Of a DNA stretch of 64,000 bases, positions 17,019 to 27,300 are shown one piece after another (the first letter of the stretch is position 1; every line of letters begins with the position of its first letter). The notes beneath the pieces were generated by a model. The model did not search any database, was not told where the DNA came from, and saw only the letters and a program-made list of their open reading frames with translations. The stretch lies in contig NZ_SOBT01000008.1 in assembly GCF_004364935.1 (NCBI RefSeq), forward strand, positions 1,863,534-1,927,533, read 5' to 3'. Origin of the DNA: Panacagrimonas perspica (GTDB lineage: Bacteria; Pseudomonadota; Gammaproteobacteria; Nevskiales; Nevskiaceae). The position numbers were made by a program, and so were the translations under genes.

Positions 17019-18590
17019 CTACTGCGCCGTGATCCCCGCGCGGCTGCCGCGCAGCACGAACTTCTGGATCTTGCCGGTGGCCGTCTTGGGCAGCTCGTTC
17101 ACGAAGTGGAACGCAGTCGGCACCTTGAAGTGCGCGAGGTTCTCGCGGCAGAACGCCTTGAGTTCCTCCGGCGTGGCGGTCTTGCCCGCATGCGCCACGA
17201 TGAACGCGTTCGGCGACTCGCCCCACTTCTCGTGCGGCATGCCCACCACGGCGACCTCGAGCACGGCCGGATGGCGCAGCAGCGCGCCCTCGACCTCGAT
17301 CGACGAGATGTTCTCGCCTCCCGAGATGATCACGTCCTTGAAGCGGTCGCGAATCTCGATGTAGCCGTCGGGATAGACGATGGCCGCGTCGCCGGAATGG
17401 AACCAGCCGCCGGCGAAGGCTTTGGCCGTCGCCTCGGGATCGTTGTAGTAACCCTTCATGACGACGTTGCCGCGCGCCACGATCTCGCCGAGCGTCGCGC
17501 CGTCGTGCGGCACCGGCTTCATCTCTTCGTCGACGACGTCGAGCTCGCCCGAGGTGATCAGCTCCACGCCCTGGCGCGACTTGATCTTCGCGCGCTCGCC
17601 AGCGCTCAGCTCGGCGTGAGCCGACAGCGGCTCGCAGATCGAGATGAACGGCGCGGTCTCCGTCAGGCCGTAGACCTGCGTGATGTCCCAGCCCAGCTCG
17701 CCTTCCATGCGCTCGATGGTGGCGGCGGCCGGCGGTGCACCGGCGGTGAACACCTTCACACCGCGGCGCACGGCCTTGCGCTTCTCCTCGGGGCCGTTGG
17801 CGATGGCGATCAGCACCGTGGGAGCGGCGCACAGATGCGTCACCTGCTCCTTGTTGATCGCCTCGTAGATCAGCGCCGCCTCGACCTTGGGCAGGCAGAC
17901 GTGCGTGGCGCCAACGGCGGTGATCGTCCACGTGAACGTCCAGCCATTGGCGTGGAACATCGGCAGCGTCCACAGGTAACGGTCCGACGGCACCATGTTC
18001 CAGTGCACCAGCACGCCGACCGAATTGGTCCAGGCATTGCGGTGCGTGATCATCACGCCCTTGGGACGCGACGTCGTGCCGCTGGTGTAGTTGATCGTCA
18101 GCAGGTCGGTTTCGGCCAGCTCGTGCTTCGGGAAATCCGGTGAGGCGGCCGCCAGAAGCGCCTCGTAATCCAGCCAGCCTTCCTTCTTGCCGCCGATGCC
18201 GACGAAGTGCTCGACCGTCTTCATCTGGCTGCGCACGCTGTCGACCAGCCCGAAATAGTCCGGGTGTACGCACAGCACCTTGCAGCCGCTATGGCTGGCG
18301 AGATAGATGAAGTCGTCCGCCGTCAGGCGGTAGTTCATCGGCACCAGCACGGCGCCGAGCTGCGGCACCGCGTAGTACTGCTCGAGATGTTCGTGCGTGT
18401 TCGGCGCGATCGTGCCCACACGATCGCCCGGCTTCACGCCCAGCTTGGCCAGCGCCGACGACCAGCGGTCGCAACGGTCACCGAACTGCGTGTAGGTCAG
18501 GCGCAGCGCGCCGTCGACCACCGCCTCGCGCTGCGGATGCAGCTTGCGGGCACGGCGGAAGAAGTCCAGCGGGCTCAGGATCGTTTCCAT
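17019..18590 (-). CDS. Acyl-CoA synthetase (AMP-forming)
   Basis: A 523-residue ANL-superfamily enzyme that activates a carboxylic acid to acyl-AMP and then acyl-CoA. Visible core motifs are the P-loop 'YTSGTTSRPKGV', 'YGLTET', 'GWFHSGD' followed by the hinge-region 'RDRFKD', 'SGGENIS', and the C-terminal catalytic Lys in 'TATGK'. The sequence resembles fatty-acyl or methylmercaptopropionate-type CoA ligases; the substrate is not readable. GGAGGAG lies upstream of the ATG. The gene follows, in the same direction, a paralogue with an added HTH domain (18710-20524), with a 119-base gap. The pair may be regulated together. Confidence 0.94.
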   Translation of the reverse strand: METILSPLDFFRRARKLHPQREAVVDGALRLTYTQFGDRCDRWSSALAKLGVKPGDRVGTIAPNTHEHLEQYYAVPQLGAVLVPMNYRLTADDFIYLASHSGCKVLCVHPDYFGLVDSVRSQMKTVEHFVGIGGKKEGWLDYEALLAAASPDFPKHELAETDLLTINYTSGTTSRPKGVMITHRNAWTNSVGVLVHWNMVPSDRYLWTLPMFHANGWTFTWTITAVGATHVCLPKVEAALIYEAINKEQVTHLCAAPTVLIAIANGPEEKRKAVRRGVKVFTAGAPPAAATIERMEGELGWDITQVYGLTETAPFISICEPLSAHAELSAGERAKIKSRQGVELITSGELDVVDEEMKPVPHDGATLGEIVARGNVVMKGYYNDPEATAKAFAGGWFHSGDAAIVYPDGYIEIRDRFKDVIISGGENISSIEVEGALLRHPAVLEVAVVGMPHEKWGESPNAFIVAHAGKTATPEELKAFCRENLAHFKVPTAFHFVNELPKTATGKIQKFVLRGSRAGITAQ

Positions 18591-18709
18591 CTTGCGGTCT
18601 CCTCCGCGATTTCATGTTCGTCCGTCTTCGACCGACGGCTCAGGTCAGCCTAGAGACGGGGCTCAGGCTTATCAACTACTCGGACGAGCAGGATTTTTTT
18701 TCTGTGCGC

Positions 18710-20524
18710 TCACTCGGTACCGCGCAGCAGGTGCTTGCGCACCTTGCCGGTCGGCGTACGCGGCAGATTGGCGACCCAGGTGAAGGTGCTGGGCACCTTG
18801 AACGGTGCGAGCTGCTCGCGCGCGAAGCTGCGCATCTCGTCCTCGCCGGGCTGCGCGCCGCCCTCTTCCTGCGACACCAGGAAGGCGTGCGCGGACTCGC
18901 CGAGCTGCGCGTGCGGCATGCCCACCACGGCGGCCTCGCGCACGGCCGGATGTCGCGACAACGCTTCCTCCACCTCGATCGTGGAGATCAGCTCGTCGCC
19001 GCTGATGATGATGTCCTTGAACCGGTCGCGGATCTCGACGGTGCCGTCCGGATGCATGACGGCCGCGTCACCGGTGTGGAACCAGCCGCCGGCGAAGGCG
19101 CGGGCGCTGGCCTCGGGCTCGCGGTAGTAACCCTGCATGACGATGCCGCCGCGTACGACGATCTCGCCCAGTGTCGCGCCGTCCCACGGCACTTCCTGGC
19201 CTTCCTCGTCCATCACGCGGATCTCGCCGGACGTGATCAGTTCGGTGCCCTGGCGCAGCTTCACGTGCGCGCGCTGCGCCAGCGGCAGGTTCACGTCGGC
19301 GGGCGACAGTTCGCGGACCGCGATGAAGGGAGAGGTCTCGGTCAGCCCGTAGGCGTGCGTCACTTCCCAGCCGAGCCGGTGTTCGATGCGCTCGATGGTG
19401 GCCGCGTTGGGCGATGCGCCGGCAGTGAGCACGCGCACGTTCTTCGGCAACTGCCGGCGCCGCGACTCCGGCACGTTGGCCATCGCGATCAGCGCGGTCT
19501 TGCCCGCGCACATCATCGTGACGTGCTCGCGGCGCGTCAGGTCGCACAGGTGGGCGGTACTGGTGTGGCGCGTGCAGACGTGCGTTGCACCTGCTGCGGT
19601 CACGGTCCAGACGAAGCCCCAGCCGTTGGCGTGGAACAGCGACATCAGCCAGAGGTAGCGGTCTTCGGCGCTCATCGGCCAGTGCAGCAGGCTGCCGACG
19701 CTGTTCAGCCAGATGTTGCGGTGCGTGAGCATCGCGCCACGCGGCTGCACCGTCGTACCGCTGGTGTAGTTGATCGAGATCAGGTCGTTCTCGCCGATCT
19801 CGACCGCCGGCACCGTGCCGTCGTTCTGCTGCAGCAGGGTTTCGTAGTCGAGCCATCCCGCCGGGGGCGCCTCGTCGAATGCGACGAAGTGCTGCACGTC
19901 GCCGAGCTGGCCGCGAACGCTCTCCACCAGTTCGACGTACTCGCGGCTCACGCACACGATCACGGCGCCGCAATGACGGATCAGCGATGCGAAATCGTCC
20001 GCGGTGAGACCCGCGTGGATCGGCACGATCACGGCGCCGATCTGCGGCACGGCGAAGAACTGCTCGATGTGCGCATGCGTGCTGGGCGCGACCGTCGCGA
20101 TGCGATCGCCCCGCGTGACGCCCAGCGCCGCCCAGGCCGCCGAGGCCCTATCGCAGCGGTCGAAGAACTGCGCGTAGGTGAACCGGCGATCACCATCCAC
20201 GACCGCCTCGCGCTGCGCATGGATCCGGCGCGTGCGGCGTGCGAAGGACAGCGGCGATTGCGCGATCTCGATGCGCGCGCGCTGCTCCTCGACTCGCGGC
20301 GCCGGGGCGGGCGCCGTCTCGGGCCGCCATTCGCCGGACAGCGCGACCGCGTGCGTCCGGCCGACGGCGCCGAGCTTCCCGTAGATGTTCTTGAGGTGGT
20401 ACTTGACCGTCTGCTCGGAGATCGCGATGGCACGCGCGATCTGCTTGTTCGACAGGCCGGAGCGCAGCAATTCGAGGACGCGCGATTCGCGCGGGGTCAG
20501 CGGTTCGTTGGAAGTCTGCGCCAT
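18710..20524 (-). CDS. LuxR-type HTH fused to acyl-CoA synthetase
   Basis: A 604-residue protein with an unusual fusion. Residues about 8-62 are a LuxR/GerE-type helix-turn-helix ('LTPRESRVLELL', 'SNKQIARAIAIS', 'TVKYHLKNIYGKLG'). After a Pro/Ala linker, residues about 88-604 form a complete ANL acyl-CoA synthetase, closely similar by eye to the adjacent gene along its full length. The P-loop reads 'YTSGTTVQPRGA' (Arg for the usual Lys), 'YGLTET' is intact, the GGEN motif is changed to GDEL, and the catalytic Lys is kept (PTGK, Lys594). There is no receiver or PAS domain. It could be a DNA-binding protein that senses a fatty acid, acyl-AMP or acyl-CoA; this is inference. The frame is continuous, with no sign of an artefact. 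Confidence 0.9.
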   Translation of the reverse strand: MAQTSNEPLTPRESRVLELLRSGLSNKQIARAIAISEQTVKYHLKNIYGKLGAVGRTHAVALSGEWRPETAPAPAPRVEEQRARIEIAQSPLSFARRTRRIHAQREAVVDGDRRFTYAQFFDRCDRASAAWAALGVTRGDRIATVAPSTHAHIEQFFAVPQIGAVIVPIHAGLTADDFASLIRHCGAVIVCVSREYVELVESVRGQLGDVQHFVAFDEAPPAGWLDYETLLQQNDGTVPAVEIGENDLISINYTSGTTVQPRGAMLTHRNIWLNSVGSLLHWPMSAEDRYLWLMSLFHANGWGFVWTVTAAGATHVCTRHTSTAHLCDLTRREHVTMMCAGKTALIAMANVPESRRRQLPKNVRVLTAGASPNAATIERIEHRLGWEVTHAYGLTETSPFIAVRELSPADVNLPLAQRAHVKLRQGTELITSGEIRVMDEEGQEVPWDGATLGEIVVRGGIVMQGYYREPEASARAFAGGWFHTGDAAVMHPDGTVEIRDRFKDIIISGDELISTIEVEEALSRHPAVREAAVVGMPHAQLGESAHAFLVSQEEGGAQPGEDEMRSFAREQLAPFKVPSTFTWVANLPRTPTGKVRKHLLRGTE

Positions 20525-20623
20525 GTGGCCGTCAGCATGCAGCAGCGCTCTAAAAAGGACGAGCGTTCACCGGTCGAATCGAAGCTTCGCTTCCGCCGGC
20601 GTCGAAGGATCGGGGTCGGCGGA

Positions 20624-21538
<915 letters not shown>

Positions 21539-21554
21539 GGAGGTCATCAAAACG

Positions 21555-21583
21555 AAAAAAGCGGGGCGCTCTACGCGCCCCGC
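21555..21583 (-). terminator. Terminator between hsp20 and cbpA
   Basis: On the minus strand the stem GCGGGGCG with its complement is followed by CTTTTTT, a typical Rho-independent terminator. It lies 77 bases after the hsp20 stop and 16 bases before the cbpA start. Confidence 0.88.
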
Positions 21584-21660
21584 CAGACTACCTGCTTTGC
21601 CGCCGGCGAAGCAGCGCGACGGGCCGGAACCGCACCGCTCTCCGGCGTACGCGCGGCGCG

Positions 21661-22104
21661 TCAGTGCGTCACGGCGATGCGGCGCGGCTGGACCTGAGGG
21701 CGCTTGGGAATGACCACTTCGAGCACGCCGTGCTTACCGCTGGCGCTGACCGAATCGGAATCTACGGTGTCCGGCAACGTGAAGCGGCGATGGAAGCGCC
21801 CGTTGGCGCGTTCGACGCGGCGATGCTCCGGCGCGTTGGCCTCGACGACGGCCTGCTCGCGTGCCCCCGACAAGGTCAGCACACCCTTGTCCAGCGTGAC
21901 CTCGACGCTCGCCGGATCGATGCCGGGCACGTCCGCCCGCAGCACGAAACGATCGCTGTACTCGTCGATGTCGACGGCCGGCGACCACTGCGCCGTGGCG
22001 CCGGTCGAGGCGTCGTCGTCGGCACCCGTGCGGTCGAACACGCGGTTCACTTCGCGAAGCAATTCCCGATGCAACGCCCACGGCTGCTGATAACGAACAA
22101 TCAT
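21661..22104 (-). CDS. Hsp20/alpha-crystallin small heat-shock protein
   Basis: A 147-residue small heat-shock protein (ATP-independent holdase). The alpha-crystallin domain covers about residues 38-130, with '[20 protein letters not shown]', 'VLTLSG' and the closing 'GVLEVVIPK' that carries the (I/V)x(I/V)-type region. The start at 22104 has AGGAGAC upstream and gives the normal short N-terminal arm ('MIVRYQQPW'). A sigma-32-like promoter lies about 50 bases upstream and a terminator follows, so heat-shock control is well supported. Confidence 0.95.
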   Translation of the reverse strand: MIVRYQQPWALHRELLREVNRVFDRTGADDDASTGATAQWSPAVDIDEYSDRFVLRADVPGIDPASVEVTLDKGVLTLSGAREQAVVEANAPEHRRVERANGRFHRRFTLPDTVDSDSVSASGKHGVLEVVIPKRPQVQPRRIAVTH

Positions 22105-22152
22105 GTCTGTCTCCTGGTTTTCAAGTTCCGCGGCCCGTTGCCGCATGACTGA

Positions 22153-22181
22153 AAACTAGGGTTATCGAGCTCTCTTTCAAG
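22153..22181 (-). promoter_or_regulatory. Sigma-32-type heat-shock promoter of hsp20
   Basis: On the minus strand a perfect -35 CTTGAAA (22175-22181) is followed by 13 bases and then CCCTAGTTT (22153-22161), close to the sigma-32 consensus CCCCATNT. It is correctly placed for hsp20. Confidence 0.82.
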
Positions 22182-22222
22182 AGTTCGCGATCGACGTTTC
22201 TCATCGATTCGCCACCGACACC

Positions 22223-22289
22223 GTAGCCCGGGTGAAACCCGGGATTCCCCTCGATAACGGAGAGAAGCCCCGGGTTTCACCCGGGCTAC
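22223..22289. repeat. REP palindrome (GTAGCCCGG type)
   Basis: Left arm GTAGCCCGGGTGAAACCC and right arm its complement ending GGGCTAC. It lies five bases after the orn stop codon (on the minus strand). Confidence 0.88.
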
Positions 22290-22294
22290 GGAGG

Positions 22295-22852
22295 CTACGT
22301 TGTGGGCGAAATTTTTATGAAGTGTTCGCGGTAGTACTTGAGCTCGGCCACCGAGTCGCGGATATCGTCGAGTGCCAGGTGCGTGGAGTTCTTCGTGTAG
22401 CCCTTGGCGATCTCCGGCGTCCAGCGCCTGCACAACTCCTTGAGCGTCGAGACGTCGAGATTGCGGTAATGGAAGAAGCGTTCGAGCTCGGGCATCCAGC
22501 GCGCGAGAAAACGGCGGTCCTGGCAGATCGAGTTTCCGCAGATCGGCGACTTGCCCGGCGGCACCCATTTCGACAGGAACGCGATCGTGCGCGCCTGCGC
22601 CTCGCGCTCGTCGAGCTTGCTGTCGCGCACGCGCTGCGTGAGTCCCGAGCCGCCGTGCTGGCGCGTGTTCCATTCGTCCATCGCGGCAAGCTCGGCATCG
22701 GACTGGTGGATCGCGAGCATCGGCCCTTCGGCCAGCAGGTTCAGTTGCGAGTCGGTGACCAGCGTCGCGATCTCGATGATCCGGTGGCGCTCGGGCACCA
22801 GGCCCGTCATCTCCAGATCGATCCAGATGAGATTGTCTTCATGTACGGCCAT
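22295..22852 (-). CDS. orn: Oligoribonuclease
   Basis: A 185-residue 3'-5' exoribonuclease of the DEDDh family that degrades di- to pentanucleotides, including pGpG from c-di-GMP turnover. The first acidic pair lies in 'WIDLEMTGL' (Asp12, Glu14); later motifs include '[13 protein letters not shown]', with the catalytic His and Asp. The length equals the family norm. The ATG at 22852 gives the expected start ('[14 protein letters not shown]'); the alternative upstream TTG would add seven residues. Confidence 0.97.
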   Translation of the reverse strand: MAVHEDNLIWIDLEMTGLVPERHRIIEIATLVTDSQLNLLAEGPMLAIHQSDAELAAMDEWNTRQHGGSGLTQRVRDSKLDEREAQARTIAFLSKWVPPGKSPICGNSICQDRRFLARWMPELERFFHYRNLDVSTLKELCRRWTPEIAKGYTKNSTHLALDDIRDSVAELKYYREHFIKISPTT

Positions 22853-22973
22853 GGCGACTGATTCGGAAGGCAAAGGAGGCGCATCGTAAACACGTCGCCC
22901 TTCAGAGCGAAGCGGATAAGCTCGTGCCGACGAAAGCGGGCGCGCGCCCTACAAGGGATCGGCGTCCCGATTC

Positions 22974-23071
22974 GGGAAGCTTTCAACGCAGAGGCGCAAA
23001 GATCGCAAAGGAAAAACCTGTTCGATATTTCTGTCTTTGCGATCTTTGCGCCTCTGCGTTGAAGGCTTCCC
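22974..23071. repeat. Long inverted repeat, GCAAAG type (copy 1)
   Basis: Arms of about 37 bases: the left starts GGGAAGCTTTCAACGCAG and contains GAGGCGCAAAGATCGCAAAG, and the right is its near-perfect complement, with a loop of about 25 AT-rich bases. Related copies lie at about 30893, 39614 and 40849. It occupies the gap before the transsulfuration gene. Confidence 0.85.
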
Positions 23072-23115
23072 AGGTACCCAGTCTTTCGGCTTCGTTGAAG
23101 AATCCATACCGCGCG

Positions 23116-24282
23116 ATGACCAAGCCCAAACCGCACTTCTCCACGCTCTGCATCCACGCCGGCCAGGCGCCGGATCCGGTGACCGGCGCCGTGATGCCGC
23201 CGATCTCGCAGTCCTCCACGTACGTGCAGGACTCGCCCGGCGTGCACAAGGGCTTCGAGTATTCGCGCTCGCACAATCCGACGCGCTTCGCGTGGGAACG
23301 CTGTGTCGCCGCACTCGAATCCGGCACGCGCGCCTGGGCCTTCGCGTCGGGCATGGCGGCTTCGTCCACCGTGCTCGAACTGCTCGATGCGGGCAGCCAC
23401 GTGATCGCCAGCGAAGACATCTACGGCGGCAGCTATCGCCTGTTCGAGAAGGTGCGCGCGCGCACTGCGGGACACACCTTCAGCTACGTCGACCTGCGCG
23501 ATCCGCAGAACCTCGTGCGGGCGATCCGCCCGAACACGCGGCTGGTCTGGGTGGAGACGCCGACCAACCCGATGCTGCGACTGGCCGATCTCTCGGCGAT
23601 CGCCGCGCTGGCGCACGCGCACGGCCTGCTGTGCGTGGCCGACAACACCTTCGCCAGTCCTTTCCTGCAGCGGCCGATCGAGCACGGCTTCGACCTGGTG
23701 ATGCACTCGGCCACGAAATACCTCAACGGGCATTCGGACATGGTCGGGGGCGTCGTCGTTGCTGGCGACAACAAGGAAGTGGCCGACCGCATGCGCTTCC
23801 TGCAGAACGCCGTCGGCAGCGTCGCCGGGCCGTTCGACGCGTACCTGGCGCTGCGCGGCGTGAAGACCTTGGCGCTGCGGATGCGCCGGCACTGCGACAG
23901 CGCGCTCGAACTCGCCGGCTGGCTGGAGCGGCACCCGAAGGTCGATCGCGTGCATTACCCCGGCCTGGCCTCGCATCCCCAGCACGCACTGGCCCTCGCG
24001 CAGATGCCGCAGGGTTTCGGCGGCATGGTCACCATCGAGCTGAAGGCCGATCTCGCCGGCAGCCGCCGCTTCCTGGAAGCCACCGAGCTGTTCGCGCTGG
24101 CCGAGTCGCTCGGCGGCGTCGAGAGCCTGATCGAGCACCCAGCGATCATGACCCACGCCAGCATCCCGGCCGCCGAGCGTGCCAAGGTGGGCATCACCGA
24201 CAACCTGTGCCGGCTGTCGGTGGGCATCGAGGACGTGGACGATCTGCGTGCCGACCTCGACCATGCGCTGGCGCAGGTCTGA
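23116..24282 (+). CDS. PLP-dependent transsulfuration enzyme (cystathionine gamma-synthase/lyase family)
   Basis: A 388-residue fold-type I PLP enzyme of the Cys/Met metabolism family. The PLP lysine is Lys201 in 'SATKYLNGHSD'. Other signatures are 'FASGMAA', 'YGGSYRLF', 'VETPTNPML' and 'ADNTFASP'. It may be cystathionine gamma-synthase, cystathionine gamma-lyase or O-acetylhomoserine sulfhydrylase; sequence reading alone does not separate these, and the neighbours do not help. The ATG at 23116 fits the family start; the ribosome site is weak. It is expected to be cytoplasmic and tetrameric. Confidence 0.9.
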   Translation: MTKPKPHFSTLCIHAGQAPDPVTGAVMPPISQSSTYVQDSPGVHKGFEYSRSHNPTRFAWERCVAALESGTRAWAFASGMAASSTVLELLDAGSHVIASEDIYGGSYRLFEKVRARTAGHTFSYVDLRDPQNLVRAIRPNTRLVWVETPTNPMLRLADLSAIAALAHAHGLLCVADNTFASPFLQRPIEHGFDLVMHSATKYLNGHSDMVGGVVVAGDNKEVADRMRFLQNAVGSVAGPFDAYLALRGVKTLALRMRRHCDSALELAGWLERHPKVDRVHYPGLASHPQHALALAQMPQGFGGMVTIELKADLAGSRRFLEATELFALAESLGGVESLIEHPAIMTHASIPAAERAKVGITDNLCRLSVGIEDVDDLRADLDHALAQV

Positions 24283-24376
24283 AGCAGATATAAATCGTTC
24301 ACCGGGCGTGACCCCTTTTCAGGCCTCCGTCCGTTCTCATACCGAAGCCGCCGAATTTCCTTCGAGGATGTCCCGC

Positions 24377-27300
24377 ATGAACGTCCGTCTTCTCGCCCTT
24401 GCCCTGGCCGCCACGCTCGTCTCGGCGATGGCCGTTGCCGGCCCGCTGCCCAGCCGCGACGTCCCGGAGCCGCTCAAGCCCTGGATTCCCTGGGTGCTGC
24501 AGGGCCAGGAGGCGCGCTTCTGCCCGCCGGTCCACGACAACGGCGGACAGCGCCTGTGTCTGTGGCCCTCGCAGCTCGCGCTGGACCTGACGGCCGAAGG
24601 CGGCAAGTTCGAGATGCGCGCCACCACGCTCGCGCCCGGCTGGGTGAGCCTGCCCGGCGACGGTCCGCGCTGGCCGCAGGACGTCAGCGTCGACGGCCGC
24701 AGCGCCGCCGTGCTGGATCGCCAGGGCTTTCCCGCGCTGTGGCTGGAGCCCGGCCAGCACCAGGTGCAGGGCCGCTTCAGCTGGGCCGCGCTGCCCGAGT
24801 CGCTGCGCGTGCCGCCGGATAGCGGCCTGGTGGACCTGAAGCTCAACGGCCGTGCGCTGTCGCATCCGCAGCGCGACGAGCAGCAGCAGCTCTGGCTCGG
24901 CCGTCGCGCGGCCACCGCCGATGCCCAGGCCGAGCGCCTCAACCTGCGCGTGTTCCGCCTGATCGACGACGACATCCCGCTCACGGTCACCACGCAGATC
25001 GAGATCGACGTGGGCGGCGACGTGCGCGAGGAAACCATCGGGCCGGTGATGCTGCCGGGCCTGGTCCCGCTGTCGATCGCCGGCGATCTGCCGGCGCGCC
25101 TGGAAGACGACGGCCGCCTGCGCGTGCAGCTCAGGCCCGGCCTGTGGCGGCTGACCGTCGTCGCGCGCTCGACCGCGCCGGTGACGCAACTCACCGCGGC
25201 GCCCGCACACGAACAGTGGGCCGAGCAGGAGATCTGGTCGCTGCAAGCGCATCACGAGTTGCGCGTCATCGAACCCTCGGGTGTGGCGCCGACGGATCCG
25301 CGCCAGGTCGGCGTTCCCGCCGAATGGCAGGGCCTGCCGGCGTTCCTCGTGGAACCGGCCGGCACGCTCAAGCTCACCGAGACGCAGCGCGGCAGCCCGG
25401 ACCTGACGCCCGACGAGCTGCAGCTCAATCGCCAGCTCTGGCTGGATTTCGACGGCGACGGCTTCACGGTGCAGGACCAGCTCAGCGGGCGCCTGGCGCG
25501 TACCTGGCGCCTCGAGGCGCAGAACCCGATCTCGCTCGGCCGCGTACAGGTCGACAACGAGCCGCAGCTGATCACCAAGCACGGTGAAGGCACCGGCGTG
25601 GAAGTGCGCCACGGCGCGCTGAACCTGAGCGCCGACAGCCGCATCGAGGACGGCGCCCGCACGATTCCAGCCGGCGGCTGGAACACCGACCTGCAAGGCA
25701 TCCAGACCACGCTGCACCTGCCGCCGGCGTGGCGGCTGATCGCCGCGCCCGGCGTCGACAACGTGCCGGACACCTGGCTGTCGCGCTGGAGCTTGCTCGA
25801 TCTGTTCCTGGTGCTGATCGCATCGATCGCCGCGCTGCGCCTGTTCGGCCGCACCACCGCGGCGCTGACCCTGCTCACGCTCGCGCTGACCTGGCACGAG
25901 CCCGGCGCGCCGCGCTGGGCCTGGCTGAACCTGGTCGCCGCCATCGCGCTGCTGCGTGCGCTGCCCGCCTCGTTCGACGGCACCGGCCGCCTGCGCAAGC
26001 TGCTGTTCGGCTACCAGTGGATCGCGGCCGGCATCCTGGCGCTGATCGCGCTGCCGTTCGCGGTGCAGCAGGCGCGCATCAGCCTGTATCCGCAGCTGGA
26101 GAACGAATACGGCTTCGCCAGCTACGACGCCTACAACAACGTCGGCGCGGGTGGCATGGCCAACCAGGAGGCGAGCCAGGACATGCAGGAGGCGTACGCG
26201 GTCGCCGAGCAGGCGATGCCGGCGGCGGCACCGATGATGGAAGCGCCTCCGCCCGAGCCCGAATACTCCGCGCGCGCGGCCGGCAAGGCGCTGATGTCCA
26301 AGTCCGCCAACGCGGTCTACAACGTGTCGCAGGCCTCGATCCAGAAGCTCGATCCGAACGTGCTGACGCAGACCGGTCCCGGCCTGCCGGGCTGGACCTG
26401 GCGCCAGGCGACGTTGAGCTGGTCGGGCCCGGTGACGGCGGACCAGACGTTCCGCCTGTGGCTGATGCCGCCGTTCCTGACACGCACGTTCGGCTGGCTG
26501 TCGATCGCGCTGATCGCCCTGCTCGCACTGCGCTGGCTGCAGATCACGCCGCGCCTGCCGCGGCTGCCGGGGCGCGCCGCAACCCGCGCCGCGATGCTGT
26601 TCGCGATCGCCGCCGCTGGCGGGACCGGGCTTCTGATGCCGACGCCGGCCCCGGCGCAGGACAACATCGCGCCCAGCCCGATGATGCCGCCGCTGCCACC
26701 CACGCCGCCGGTGCTCGACGAGCTGCGCAACCGCCTCACCGCGCCGCCCGACTGCCTGCCGAGCTGCGCGAGCTGGTCGCGCATGCAGGTGGCCGTCGCC
26801 GCCGGCGAGCGCCTGGTCGTGCGGCTGGTCGCCGAGGCCGCGGTGGATACCGCGCTGCCGTTGCCGGTGCCGCCGCTTGCGGCCGGCCAGAGCCGCGTCT
26901 GGCAGCCGCAGTCGGTGCTGCTCGACGAGCGCAACGCCGACCTGCTGCGTGACAGCGCCGGCGTGCTGTGGCTGCGCGTCCCGCAGGGCCGTCATTCGAT
27001 CGTCGTCAGCGGCGATCTGACCGGTTTCGGCCAGCTGCAGTTGCCGACCTCGCTCGCGCCCAAGCAGGCCAGCGTCGAGGCGCCGGGCTGGCTGGTGACC
27101 GGCATCGATGCGCAGGGCCGTCCCGGCAGCGTCGTCGACCTGATCCGCGAACGTCGCGAGGAAGAGACGGCGGGCGCCGTTCCCGCCGACGGCGGAACGC
27201 AGCAACTGCCGCCGCTGTTGCGGCTGACGCGCACGCTGCAGCTCGGGCTGGTCTGGGGCGCGGAGTCCACGCTGTCGCGCTTCGGCAATGCGCAGGGCGC

